The translations under genes and the position numbers were made by a program. This document shows, piece by piece, positions 37,237-45,789 of a stretch of 64,000 bases of DNA. Position 1 is the stretch's first letter. Every line of letters starts with the position of its first letter. Source of the stretch: Clostridia bacterium (GTDB taxonomy: Bacteria; Bacillota; Clostridia; Peptostreptococcales; Anaerovoracaceae). The notes under the pieces were generated by a model, which searched no databases, had not been told where the DNA came from, and was given only the letters and a program-made list of their open reading frames with translations. The stretch is from contig CABJAP010000004.1 in the NCBI GenBank assembly GCA_902363595.1, positions 1-64,000 of the forward strand, given 5' to 3'.

Positions 37237-37565
37237 TTGGCCTCCCACCGGATCCCTAACCAGATTCTCAGTACGACTAAATCAGGGGCATGTATCTCTT
37301 TGTCTCTATTTTTGAAGGGCTCACTATCAAAAAACTGCAGCGCAGCGGGGTAGCTGCTCACGGAATGGGGTGAAATGTGAAACGAATGGAAAAATAAAGA
37401 TTGTTGTTGTGAGCTGCAGGCTGAGTGCGGACTGGAAGAGTGCTATATGAATGTGAACAGCCGCCAGAAACAAGGCTGGCAGTGCCAAGTGATCCCTAGC
37501 TGTTCGCGTCCTCAACCGGAATCAGGAAATAATACAACAAAAACATATATATAAGTAGAAAAAAG
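37237..37565. other. Intergenic stretch without recognised features
   Basis: About 330 bp between the sirtuin terminator and the promoter of the LuxR-type gene. Short open frames exist on both strands without ribosome binding sites or family motifs. I see nothing I can name. Confidence 0.5.
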
Positions 37566-37594
37566 TTTTAAAGCTGGGGGAACTATAGTATAAT
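37566..37594 (+). promoter_or_regulatory. Promoter of the membrane LuxR gene
   Basis: TTTTAA (37566-37571) and a perfect TATAAT (37589-37594), 17 bp apart, lie 33 bp before the start codon. Confidence 0.6.
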
Positions 37595-37627
37595 AAATTA
37601 TTATTTACAAAAGGGAGGACGGTAGTC

Positions 37628-38611
37628 ATGACGTTTGAGAGAGAAGGCGTGCTGTTTTGCTATCTCCTGGCTATTTTTTTGGGTATCGCTGGAATTACCA
37701 TGGTCTTGCTTGCTGGAAAGAAGCGGGCTAGTGAGTTGAACCTGGCAATGAAGTTATTTCTAGCAGGTATGCTGATTATGAGCCTGTACGATATGATTTT
37801 GTACTATACCGATTATGTAATCGGGGATATCCGTGATATGCTGACGCTCCGAATCGGCAGTTGTATTATTGCTATCTTATTTTATCTCTGGCTGCACCTG
37901 GAACAGAAGATTGCTGCTACAGATGAATTTTCTGCATTGCAGAGGACTGCAAAAATTTACATTTTTTTCTATGCGATCCTATGGTTTTGTTCGACCATTG
38001 TATTCACCATTAACTATTTCTATGCACTGAGATGGATCCTACTAGTGACCGATATTATTCTACTGCTGATTATACTCATCGGCAGTGTGGTATACATCAG
38101 TAAATGCATTTTGCTGCATCAGCCCAAGAGTACAATCTACTACATGGTTATTGTCACAGCCATGCTGATATGGAACTATGCATCTTATTTTTGGGGAGAA
38201 GCATCTGTATATTGGGGAAATAGCAGATTCATCAGGGAGCCGCTGGATTTAACGATTATCTTTTGGTTCGTAGTCAACATAGCCACAGTGGTATTCATTT
38301 ATAAGGCTGATTTTAAGGATGCTTATGAAACCGCAAAAGATGACAGTGCTAAGGCTGAATTCGACCTCGATAAGAGGATGGATGAGGTGGCGGCGGCCTA
38401 TGATTTGACTGGAAGGGAAAAGGATCTCAGCCGTCTGATCTACGAGGGAAAGAGCAACAGTGAGATTGCCAAGCTGCTTTATATCTCCGAGAGCACAGTA
38501 AAAACCCATGTCTATAATATTTTTCGCAAGATGGACGTTAAAAATCGAATGGGTGTGACCTGCATCATACGGGATGGAGATCAGAGGAATAAGGATGGAG
38601 AAACAAATTAA
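37628..38611 (+). CDS. Membrane-bound LuxR-type transcription regulator
   Basis: 327 residues. The first 230 contain about seven membrane helices with short loops; a linker of charged residues follows, and the C-terminus (about 258-315) is a LuxR helix-turn-helix (LTGREKDLSRLIYEGKSNSE, then IAKLLYISESTVKTHVYNIF). The protein thus seems to sense something in or through the membrane and bind DNA directly. The start follows AAGGGAGGACGG. It stands alone with its own promoter and terminator. Confidence 0.85.
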   Translation: MTFEREGVLFCYLLAIFLGIAGITMVLLAGKKRASELNLAMKLFLAGMLIMSLYDMILYYTDYVIGDIRDMLTLRIGSCIIAILFYLWLHLEQKIAATDEFSALQRTAKIYIFFYAILWFCSTIVFTINYFYALRWILLVTDIILLLIILIGSVVYISKCILLHQPKSTIYYMVIVTAMLIWNYASYFWGEASVYWGNSRFIREPLDLTIIFWFVVNIATVVFIYKADFKDAYETAKDDSAKAEFDLDKRMDEVAAAYDLTGREKDLSRLIYEGKSNSEIAKLLYISESTVKTHVYNIFRKMDVKNRMGVTCIIRDGDQRNKDGETN

Positions 38612-38623
38612 CCGTGTAATACG

Positions 38624-38666
38624 AAAAGTACGGGTAAGCGGCGTTTTGCCGGTTACCCGTACTTTT
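38624..38666. terminator. Bidirectional terminator
   Basis: AAAAGTACGGGTAA (38624-38637) is exactly complementary to 38653-38666, with GGC/GCC inside. A- and T-rich flanks allow termination from both sides, serving the LuxR and the TM2 genes. Confidence 0.88.
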
Positions 38667-38691
38667 CTGTATTTGAACAATTTACGAAGAG

Positions 38692-39006
38692 CTATGCTGA
38701 GGCGGCAAGAAGCTTTTCATAATTCGCTTCCTGCACAATGTGCTTGTTAAAATAGATATCTGCTAACCACCAGGTTCCAAATGTCAGGACGATCATAGCC
38801 AACTTGCATAAAAACATCTTTGGCCCGCCTTGATAAAGCCTGTCGATTCCAAGAAATCCTAAAAAAATGGAAAGAATAAGTGCGATGGTGGGATTCTTAA
38901 ATTTAAGGCTCTTTAATTTTGATTGTTCACAATTGGCCAGCAGGGCATCTGTTTCTGCCGCATGTTCCGGGCCGATATACCTTTTTACTGATTCAACTTC
39001 CAGCAT
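38692..39006 (-). CDS. TM2 domain-containing protein
   Basis: With the start at 39006 (AAAGGAGGACT upstream on the minus strand) the protein has 104 residues. A charged N-terminus of about 38 residues is followed by the TM2 hairpin: NPTIALILSIFLGFLGIDRL, a short loop with YQGGPK, and a second helix ending FGTWWLADIY. TM2 proteins are widespread small membrane proteins of unknown role. It stands alone. Confidence 0.88.
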   Translation of the reverse strand: MLEVESVKRYIGPEHAAETDALLANCEQSKLKSLKFKNPTIALILSIFLGFLGIDRLYQGGPKMFLCKLAMIVLTFGTWWLADIYFNKHIVQEANYEKLLAASA

Positions 39007-39194
39007 GCTTGAGTCCTCCTTTATTTGATGTTTACAGCCTACCAGAAAGCCGCCGATCTGTCTGTAGATCAATAGTATGAAAGGAGCTGAACTCCTATAC
39101 AACTTTAGTACGAAAAGATTCAAATACCCGTGAAGTCTGAATTTTATGTATTTTATGAGCCGAAAAAAAGAGAATTTTTAAATCCGGCAGAATG

Positions 39195-39203
39195 TGGTAT
39201 AAT
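39195..39203 (+). promoter_or_regulatory. Extended -10 promoter of surE
   Basis: TGGTATAAT at 39195-39203, about 43 bp before the surE start. Confidence 0.6.
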
Positions 39204-39245
39204 AACAAAGCATACCGTTAACTTTGCAGAAGGGGGAATGGTGAG

Positions 39246-40010
39246 ATGAATATATTAGTAACCAATGATGATGGAATCGATGCGGCCGGTATTTCCAGTC
39301 TGGTAAAGGCTTTATCCCAGACAGCGGAAGTTTATGTCTGTGCGCCGCACACCCAAAGAAGTGCTGCCGGACATGGAATAACGGTGGGAAAACCCATCGA
39401 GGTTGAGGAAACCGCCTTTGATGGCGCTGCCAAAGCTTTTTCTATAACCGGAACACCAGCTGATTGTGTAAAAATTGGAACCAAGATTCTCAGTCAACAG
39501 AAGATAAAAGTAGATATGGTATTTTCAGGAATTAATTTAGGCGGAAATTTAGGAACCGATACCCTGTATTCTGGAACGGTTTCGGCCGCCATCGAAGGGT
39601 CTCTTTGTGGGATTCCCTCGGTAGCCGTCTCTGTGAACAGCCACGAGGCCACCCATTTTGAACTGGCCTGCGAACTGGCAGTAAATGCCTGCAAAAACGG
39701 ATTTCAAAAAATGGATGCCAGAACCGTGCTCAATATCAATACGCCTGATCTGCCTAAAGAGGAGATCAAAGGCGTGAAATATACCAGGCTGGGAGCCAGA
39801 GAATATAAAGAGTTCTTTCGGCCTAAGGAAAACGGGAACGGAAAGACTCAATACTGGTATGAGGGTAACCCGGTTATTTATGAGGGCCTGCCCGATGACA
39901 TTGACGTGATTTCCATGCAGGACGGCTACGCCAGCATCACGCCGCTCCAATACGATATGACCAATTATACCTTAGTGGATGAAATAAAAACATGGAGGCT
40001 AGAGGGATGA
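39246..40010 (+). CDS. surE: 5'/3'-nucleotidase SurE
   Basis: Dephosphorylates nucleoside monophosphates and short polyphosphates; metal dependent. 254 residues. The metal site ILVTNDDGID is at the N-terminus (Asp8, Asp9), followed by APHTQRSAAGHGIT, FSGINLGGNLGTDTLYSGTV and the C-terminal swapped hairpin. The start follows AGAAGGGGGAATGG. Its stop overlaps the following isochorismatase-like gene by 4 bp, and the DUF2156 gene follows, so the three likely form an operon. Confidence 0.94.
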   Translation: MNILVTNDDGIDAAGISSLVKALSQTAEVYVCAPHTQRSAAGHGITVGKPIEVEETAFDGAAKAFSITGTPADCVKIGTKILSQQKIKVDMVFSGINLGGNLGTDTLYSGTVSAAIEGSLCGIPSVAVSVNSHEATHFELACELAVNACKNGFQKMDARTVLNINTPDLPKEEIKGVKYTRLGAREYKEFFRPKENGNGKTQYWYEGNPVIYEGLPDDIDVISMQDGYASITPLQYDMTNYTLVDEIKTWRLEG

Positions 40011-40552
40011 GTTTGATAAAACGAGAAGACGCCCTGCTGCTTGCCATCGACTTTCAGGAAAAGCTGATGCCGGCTATGGCAAACCAGGAAGAACTGGAAG
40101 AAGCGGTAGTAAAGATGGCCAAAGGTATCCGGGCTCTGGAGATTCCGGTGCTCGTGACCCAGCAGTACACCAAAGGCCTTGGGGCTACAATCCAGCCCAT
40201 CGCGGAAGCTTTGGGACCCTTTGTTCCCATTGATAAAACATCTTTCAGCGCCCTGGGAGAGCCAGATTTTGTACAGGCGCTGGAGGCGGCGGGAAAGAAA
40301 ACCGTGATCCTGATTGGGATCGAAGCGCATATCTGCGTGCAGCAAACAGCACTTGACCTCATAGAACGGGGATACGACGTATACGTCATTCAGGACTGTA
40401 TCGCTTCCAGAAAAGAAAGCGATAACCTGTGCAGCCAGCAGCGAATGGCTGGGGCGGGCGCCGTGATCACCACCTGCGAATCGGTTCTTTATGAACTTCT
40501 GAGAGGAGCCGGGGCGGATGGATTCAAAGCCATCTCTGCCCTTGTAAAATAA
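40007..40552 (+). CDS. Isochorismatase-like cysteine hydrolase
   Basis: 181 residues from ATG 40007, which overlaps the surE stop and has GGAGGCTAGAGGG before it; an in-frame ATG at 39992 is less well placed. The catalytic triad of the superfamily is visible: Asp in LAIDFQEKL, a lysine in VTQQYTKG or nearby, and Cys in IGIEAHICVQQTA. It is close to the YcaC/hydrolase group; the substrate cannot be read from the sequence. Nicotinamidase activity is possible in this superfamily, but the metal-site residues are not clear. Confidence 0.88.
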   Translation: MSLIKREDALLLAIDFQEKLMPAMANQEELEEAVVKMAKGIRALEIPVLVTQQYTKGLGATIQPIAEALGPFVPIDKTSFSALGEPDFVQALEAAGKKTVILIGIEAHICVQQTALDLIERGYDVYVIQDCIASRKESDNLCSQQRMAGAGAVITTCESVLYELLRGAGADGFKAISALVK

Positions 40553-40555
40553 ACC

Positions 40556-41491
40556 ATGTTTATGTTTGAAAATCAGATAACGATCGAAGACCGATCGCAC
40601 TTAGAAAAATATTTAAACGGCTATGATTATCAGACCTCTGGCCTGTCCTTTTCCTCCCTGTATATGTGGAGAAACATCAATGGATTCAGCTGGCAGATGG
40701 CAGGAGACTACCTGCTTTTGTCGGGAATCAGCCATCTGGAGATGGAGGACGGCACCATCGAACCTTTTCTCTTTCCGCCGCTGACAAAGACGGGCGTTTA
40801 TGAAGAGGAAGGCCTGCGCCGGGCCATCTATGAAGCAAAGCGGATCTTTGAGGAAAAGGGCTATGAGTTGACCCTTCGCCTGCTTCCAGATCATATGATC
40901 GATATCATCGAAGCGGCGTGCCCTGGCGAGCTTAAATTTGCAGCTGACCGGCCCAACTACGATTATGTTTACAGACGCCAGGACCTGGTGGATCTGAAGG
41001 GCAGGGATTATCACGGCAAAAAGAATCATCTTAACTATTTCCATAAAAATTACCAATTTGAATATGTACAGCTGACGTCGGCCATGGCGGAGGATGCCAT
41101 GCGCTTTATCGAGGAATTCAACGCCCGCAAGGAGATCCCGGAATTCGAGATGCAGCTGCTGAAAATGGAAGAAGAGGCCATGGCGGATGTGTTCCGCAAT
41201 CTGGAAAGGGTCGGCTATCTGGCAGGCGCCATCCTGATCGACGATAAGATCGAGGCCCTCAGCGTAGGCGGGTACCTGAACAAAAACACTGTGACCGTTC
41301 ATGTGGAGAAAGCCAATATTAATTTTCGGGGACTTTATCAGGCAATTAACAATGAATTTTGTAAAAATGTGCCTTCCCACATCGAATATATAAACCGTGA
41401 GGAAGATATGGGGATCCCTAATTTGCGCAAAGCAAAGCTTTCCTATAAGCCGGTTAAACTAGTAGAAAAATATATCGCCCAATTCAAATGA
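40556..41491 (+). CDS. DUF2156 domain-containing protein
   Basis: 311 residues (309 if the second ATG at 40562 is used; there is no strong ribosome binding site for either). The fold is of the GNAT-related DUF2156 / phosphatidylglycerol lysyltransferase C-terminal type: SGLSFSSLYMWRNI near the N-terminus, KKNHLNYFHKNY in the middle and INREEDMGIPNLRKAKLSYKP at the end. There are no membrane helices, so it is the soluble form. The family role is unclear; amino-acyl transfer is a guess from its relatives. Last gene of the surE group. Confidence 0.85.
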   Translation: MFMFENQITIEDRSHLEKYLNGYDYQTSGLSFSSLYMWRNINGFSWQMAGDYLLLSGISHLEMEDGTIEPFLFPPLTKTGVYEEEGLRRAIYEAKRIFEEKGYELTLRLLPDHMIDIIEAACPGELKFAADRPNYDYVYRRQDLVDLKGRDYHGKKNHLNYFHKNYQFEYVQLTSAMAEDAMRFIEEFNARKEIPEFEMQLLKMEEEAMADVFRNLERVGYLAGAILIDDKIEALSVGGYLNKNTVTVHVEKANINFRGLYQAINNEFCKNVPSHIEYINREEDMGIPNLRKAKLSYKPVKLVEKYIAQFK

Positions 41492-41512
41492 CTTTAACAG
41501 CTTGCTATAAAG

Positions 41513-41530
41513 TTGTTAAAATATTAACAG
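41513..41530. promoter_or_regulatory. Rex operator before the thiolase gene
   Basis: TTGTTAAAATATTAACAG fits the clostridial Rex consensus TTGTTAA-N4-TTAACAA at 13 of its 14 fixed positions. It lies 18 bp upstream of the -35 box. Two further TTAACA motifs are nearby (41494-41499 and 41535-41540). Rex senses the NADH/NAD+ ratio and is known to control C4-pathway genes in clostridia. Confidence 0.75.
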
Positions 41531-41547
41531 ATTTTTAACAAAAACGC

Positions 41548-41575
41548 TTGCAATTCTCAAATAGTATGGTAATAT
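41548..41575 (+). promoter_or_regulatory. Thiolase promoter
   Basis: TTGCAA (41548-41553) and TAATAT (41570-41575) with 16 bp between them; the -10 box is preceded by TGG (extended -10). The transcript would have an untranslated leader of about 85 bases. Confidence 0.7.
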
Positions 41576-41666
41576 TGTAGAAAAAGCGAGCGTTAGTCTG
41601 GTTAAAAATCTAACGAGAGTTACTTTGGCACTGAAAAGTGCGAGGATTTTAAGGAGGACATGAAAA

Positions 41667-42845
41667 ATGAAAGAGGTTGTAATCGTAAGTGCAGCAAGAA
41701 CACCAATCGGCAGTTTTGGCGGATCACTGAAGAACATTCCGGCAAGACAGCTGGGAGCGATCGCAGTGAAAGAAGCCATCAATCGGGCAGGAATCAAACC
41801 GGAAGACATCGATGAAGTAATCATGGGATGCGTCCTGCAGGGAGGCCTGGGCCAGAACGTTGCAAGACAGATTTCAATGGATGCGGGAATCCCGAAGGAA
41901 GTACCGTCCATGACCATAAATAAGGTATGCGGATCCGGACTGAGAGCCGTAGGGCTGGCCGCACAGATCATCAAAGCAGGAGATGCGGATATCGTAGTAG
42001 CCGGAGGAGCGGAGAATATGTCCATGTCCTCCTATGCTGTACCTGCTGCAAGATGGGGAGCAAGAATGAATGACACCAAGATGATCGATATGATGATCAA
42101 GGATGGACTGTCTGACGCGTTCAGCGGCGTACATATGGGAATCACGGCAGAAAACATTGCAGATCAGTGGGGTCTGACCAGAGAAGAGCTGGATGAGTTC
42201 GCAGCAGCATCGCAGCAGAAAGCAGTAGCAGCGATCAAAGCGGGCAAATTCAAAGATGAAATCGTTCCGGTAGAAATTCCGCAGAGAAAAGGCGATCCAG
42301 TGATCTTTGATACAGACGAATTCCCAAGAGATGGGGTAACAGCAGAAGGAATCGGCAAACTGAGACCGGCTTTCAAGAAAGACGGAATCGTAACAGCAGC
42401 CAACGCATCCGGAATCAATGATGCTGGAGCTGCAGTCATTGTAATGTCCAAGGAAAAGGCCGATGAACTGGGAATCAAGCCAATGGTGACGATCAAATCC
42501 TATGCATCCGCAGGGGTAGATCCGCAGATCATGGGAATCGGCCCGGTGCCTTCCACAAGAAAAGCACTGGAAAAGGCCGACATGACCATCGAAGATCTGG
42601 ACCTGATCGAAGCCAACGAAGCGTTCGCAGCACAGTCGGTGGCAGTAGGAAAAGATCTGGGCTTCAATAAAGAAATCCTCAATGTAAACGGCGGAGCCAT
42701 CGCACTGGGTCACCCGATCGGATCATCCGGAACAAGAATTCTGATCACCTTGATCCACGAAATGGCAAGAAGAGACGCGAAGAAGGGTCTGGCAACACTT
42801 TGTATTGGAGGCGGACAGGGAACTGCAATGATCGTAGAAAGATAA
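41667..42845 (+). CDS. thlA: Acetyl-CoA acetyltransferase (thiolase)
   Basis: Condenses two acetyl-CoA to acetoacetyl-CoA, the entry to butyrate formation, or runs in reverse. 392 residues, the standard length of biosynthetic thiolases. The acyl-accepting Cys88 is in [11 protein letters not shown], the active-site His in [10 protein letters not shown] and the second Cys in CIGGGQGTA. The start follows TTAAGGAGGACATGAAAA. Codon use looks strongly biased (many GGA, GCA, AGA codons), as for a highly expressed gene. It is not followed by other C4-pathway genes here. A Rex-type operator precedes its promoter. Confidence 0.96.
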   Translation: MKEVVIVSAARTPIGSFGGSLKNIPARQLGAIAVKEAINRAGIKPEDIDEVIMGCVLQGGLGQNVARQISMDAGIPKEVPSMTINKVCGSGLRAVGLAAQIIKAGDADIVVAGGAENMSMSSYAVPAARWGARMNDTKMIDMMIKDGLSDAFSGVHMGITAENIADQWGLTREELDEFAAASQQKAVAAIKAGKFKDEIVPVEIPQRKGDPVIFDTDEFPRDGVTAEGIGKLRPAFKKDGIVTAANASGINDAGAAVIVMSKEKADELGIKPMVTIKSYASAGVDPQIMGIGPVPSTRKALEKADMTIEDLDLIEANEAFAAQSVAVGKDLGFNKEILNVNGGAIALGHPIGSSGTRILITLIHEMARRDAKKGLATLCIGGGQGTAMIVER

Positions 42846-42900
42846 TTGCATCCGTGAGTCGTATGAAAAAAGGGGCTGTAAAATAAGTCCCTAGTTAAGG

Positions 42901-42934
42901 ACCGCCAGTTCCGGCATCTGCCGGAACTGACGGT
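42901..42934 (+). terminator. Terminator after the thiolase gene
   Basis: ACCGCCAGTTCCGGCA (42901-42916) pairs with TGCCGGAACTGACGGT (42919-42934) with one mismatch, followed by TCTTTGTTTT. It may derive from an insertion sequence end, since it borders the IS remnant. Confidence 0.75.
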
Positions 42935-42965
42935 TCTTTGTTTTATCAACTGTTTTCTGAAGGAT

Positions 42966-43395
42966 CTATTGATTTTGAGGGTAAAAAAGTGTGCACTTAA
43001 TAAACCTATGATGTTCGTCTTCTTTAAAGTTGACTGCCCGATATGGATTCCCATGATATTTTTCCATTAACGGAACGAAGCATTCCATGTCTGATGCGTA
43101 TGGTTTTACATCAACTACGGCAATATACATCACAAACAGCAGTCTGGAGATTATACGCCGGGAGCAGCTGGTCATTTCCCATATGATCCCGTTTTAACTG
43201 CATAAAAGTAGTATCGTGGTCTGTTTTGGAATAGCTGTTTCTTTCATCCCCACAGACCTCTATATGATGTGCATATGTTTTTAAGCGTTCAAGATATCCC
43301 TGCAGTTCCTGGTATTGTTTCTGCTGAATACTTTTTCTATGGCCGCAACCGGAAACAAATGTAGATTCATCCAGGTTCGCTCTTTTTTTAGACAT
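42966..43395 (-). pseudogene. Decayed IS1182-type transposase fragment
   Basis: Two overlapping minus-strand frames (43395-43111 and 43175-42966) together resemble the middle of IS1182-family transposases. The first contains YSKTDHDTTFMQLKRDHM and PAYNLQTAV; the second continues with VVDVKPYASDMECFVPLMEK. A frameshift near 43130-43140 breaks the gene, the N-terminal part is absent and the C-terminal part is short, so it is not functional. I cannot identify insertion ends with confidence, though GGGGCTGTAAAATAAG near 42873 looks like an IS end. Confidence 0.75.
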
Positions 43396-43430
43396 TATTG
43401 CGAAGCAAAGCGAATCTCGGAAAGTAACAT

Positions 43431-44216
43431 CTAACGCACCTTGGAGAACTCTTTCCTGTCTTTAGCTCCTGGCTTTCGCCCGAAGAATCCTGCGCCCAAA
43501 GCTGCCGCTGCCGGAATAATCAGAACGCATCCAGTGCCGCTGACTGCAATCGAAATAATTTCCTGCACGAATTCTTTGGAGTTGACCATTTGGGCAAAAG
43601 AATAATATTCCATGAATTGAAGAAAGAGCGTGAAATACTCGGCAATAAAAATGAAGAACAACGTATTAATTGTAGAACCGAGAATATCGCGGCCCACGGA
43701 AATCCCCGAGATGAACAGCTCTTTGCGGGAGAGCCGGGGGTTATTCAGATGTACCTCATAAAGGGCTGAAGTTACGGCCAGAGCCGTATCGACGACGGCT
43801 CCGATGAGAACCATCAACAAGGCCGAAATCTGCAGCAGGATCATATTGATGCCAATGGCGCCATTATAGCCGTTGGACGGGCGAATCTCATACTGACCGA
43901 CAGGGAATCCCTGCGTGTTCGTTTGTGTACCGAGAAACCACAGAAATGGAATCAAAAGACCGATGATCAAGAGGACAGACCAAAAGGCTGCCTTGGTCTT
44001 GTCGTTGATTTCATTCTGATAAAAGAGCGTTAGCAGCGTGATCAAGATACAGGCAATGGAGGCACAGATAAAAGGATTTACGCCAAGATAGATGAGCACC
44101 AGAGCCGCCGTCAATAAAATGGCGTTTCCTGCCAGTGTGACCAAGGCCTTTGCGGAACGATCACCGCCGATGAAAAGAACCAGCAGAATAAACAAGATTG
44201 CAAAAATCAGCAGCAT
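43431..44216 (-). CDS. YibE/F family membrane protein (second of pair)
   Basis: About 261 residues from ATG at 44216, which has GAAAGGGGG upstream on the minus strand; a start at 44243 is also possible. About seven membrane helices. The segment ALLMVLIGAVVDTALAVTSALYEV is the YibE/F signature region, here with VVDTALAVTSA. The family function is not known to me. It overlaps the preceding gene, which belongs to the same family; the two are a fixed pair in many Firmicutes. Confidence 0.85.
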   Translation of the reverse strand: MLLIFAILFILLVLFIGGDRSAKALVTLAGNAILLTAALVLIYLGVNPFICASIACILITLLTLFYQNEINDKTKAAFWSVLLIIGLLIPFLWFLGTQTNTQGFPVGQYEIRPSNGYNGAIGINMILLQISALLMVLIGAVVDTALAVTSALYEVHLNNPRLSRKELFISGISVGRDILGSTINTLFFIFIAEYFTLFLQFMEYYSFAQMVNSKEFVQEIISIAVSGTGCVLIIPAAAALGAGFFGRKPGAKDRKEFSKVR

Positions 44217-45292
44217 GATTTTTTGCCCCCTTTCAAGAAACAAGATGCGGCAAAAATGGCCAGGGGAATGGTGAGGATAATACCCATACTTCCCGTGAGA
44301 AAACGAGCGATCTCAAAAAAAGCGTTGTATTTCATTACCGTGAAAAAGCTGATGTCATTTTTCATGGAAATGAGAAAAACGGGGATGCAAGCAGCGATAT
44401 TGGTGAAAAAAACCACGTTGATCATGGTGCCTGTTATATCGTCAGCCACCTGCCGGCAGGAAAGCAGCAATGCTTTCTTTGAAATAAGCGGGTCTTTGCG
44501 TATCAACTCAGCAGAACAGGAAGTAATGGTTACTGCGATGTCCATGATAACACCCAGCCCTCCAATGAGGATTTCTGACAAAAATAGCAGATTAGCTTCG
44601 CTGCGGGTATAGGGTTCGGGCAAATATTCCATGAATTCATAACTGAGTTCAGGGCCAAAATGAATAACCGCAGCAGAAAGCAGGCCGATGATCGCTACCG
44701 CTGCCAGCGTTGCAATCAATGATATGAACGTTCGCTTGTTAAAACCATTGATGAGGATTAATACAATGGCTGAGAACAGAATCACCAGTACAATCGTGAG
44801 GGAGAGGACATTGACTCCGGCCTCATACAAGGTGAGCATTCCGTAAAAAAGAACGATGTTCAAGCCGAGTCCGATGATTGTGTAAAATCCTTGTTTTCCG
44901 CCAGCTAAAAGGAGAAGATCGGTCAGGACCAGGAGAACCAGAACCGCATAGTGATCCCGTTTTACCCCTGTTACTGTTCCAGTCAGGCTAGAGCCGGTTT
45001 TATCGTTCAATGAAAGGAATAAGAGGCTGCCGCGACTGTATCGCTCATCATATGCAAGAGACGGATCATAGGTATTTTTCAACGTGACCGTTTGTCCTTC
45101 GTGTTCTCCATTTTTTATAGTTCCAGTAATAGCCTGACGGATTGACCCATCCTTCTCCTCAGACTGAACCGCAGAGGTGACCTTAGCGATGGTCGTATCA
45201 TATACTTGGAAATTGTTATATACAGCTATGTAGACAATCAACGACAAGAATAGCACAATTATAAGTTTTGCTGCGAATTTTTTATGTAACAT
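44207..45292 (-). CDS. YibE/F family membrane protein (first of pair)
   Basis: 361 residues. One N-terminal helix, an extracytoplasmic domain of about 90 residues that looks like a small beta barrel (VTSAVQSEEKDGSIRQAITG onward), then about eight helices with GGLGVIMDIAVTITSCSAEL, the family signature. The start follows GGAAAGGCGGAC on the minus strand. The overlap with the second gene implies a heteromeric complex; whether it is a transporter is unknown. Confidence 0.85.
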   Translation of the reverse strand: MLHKKFAAKLIIVLFLSLIVYIAVYNNFQVYDTTIAKVTSAVQSEEKDGSIRQAITGTIKNGEHEGQTVTLKNTYDPSLAYDERYSRGSLLFLSLNDKTGSSLTGTVTGVKRDHYAVLVLLVLTDLLLLAGGKQGFYTIIGLGLNIVLFYGMLTLYEAGVNVLSLTIVLVILFSAIVLILINGFNKRTFISLIATLAAVAIIGLLSAAVIHFGPELSYEFMEYLPEPYTRSEANLLFLSEILIGGLGVIMDIAVTITSCSAELIRKDPLISKKALLLSCRQVADDITGTMINVVFFTNIAACIPVFLISMKNDISFFTVMKYNAFFEIARFLTGSMGIILTIPLAIFAASCFLKGGKKSCC

Positions 45293-45475
45293 TCATGTCC
45301 GCCTTTCCTTGCTATTTTCTACGACATACTATAGAATAAGAAGGGAAGTGAATGCAAGGTCCTTTGACGATCATCAGAATTTCTTAAGATTTTCGTCAAG
45401 AAACCGACACATTTGTTGCCTATAATGGAAACCACAAAAGGGAAAACAAGCTGCAAAAGGGAAAGGGGAAAACCT

Positions 45476-45682
45476 ATGAAACAAAAAGCAGTAGCAATGG
45501 CGACAGCCTTCACCATGCTTTTAGCAGTGGGTGTTACAGGGCTTGGAAGTGAAGCGCTGCATCAGCATCCAGCTTATTCGAATCAGAACATTCGGCTGGA
45601 AGCTCAGCAGACGCCGGCACTTGCGGCGCCGGAGGCGGATACGCTGCTCCTGGCGGCACCAGTCTGGGAAAAAGATAAATAA
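45476..45682 (+). CDS. Small exported protein of unknown function
   Basis: 68 residues from ATG 45476, with AAAGGGGAAAA before it. Residues 1-27 look like a signal peptide (MKQKAVAMATAFTMLLAVGV). The rest, about 40 residues, is rich in Ala, Gln and His and has no cysteine and no motif I know. It has its own terminator. A TATAAT at 45421-45426 may be its -10 box. It may be a real small secreted protein, but with no family support. Confidence 0.55.
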   Translation: MKQKAVAMATAFTMLLAVGVTGLGSEALHQHPAYSNQNIRLEAQQTPALAAPEADTLLLAAPVWEKDK

Positions 45683-45699
45683 AATGTAATGGGATGAAA

Positions 45700-45728
45700 G
45701 AAAAAGGAGCTTAGGGGGCTCCTTTTTC
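45700..45728 (+). terminator. Terminator after the small exported protein
   Basis: GAAAAAGGAGC (45700-45710) pairs with GCTCCTTTTTC (45718-45728); the 3' arm itself provides the T run. Confidence 0.85.
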
Positions 45729-45729
45729 A

Positions 45730-45759
45730 TTGCATTTACTACCAAAATTGGGATATAAT
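45730..45759 (+). promoter_or_regulatory. glnS promoter
   Basis: TTGCAT (45730-45735) and TATAAT (45754-45759) with 18 bp between them, 30 bp before the start codon. Confidence 0.65.
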
Positions 45760-45789
45760 AAGAAGATATATTTTTAGGAGGAACGAGGA

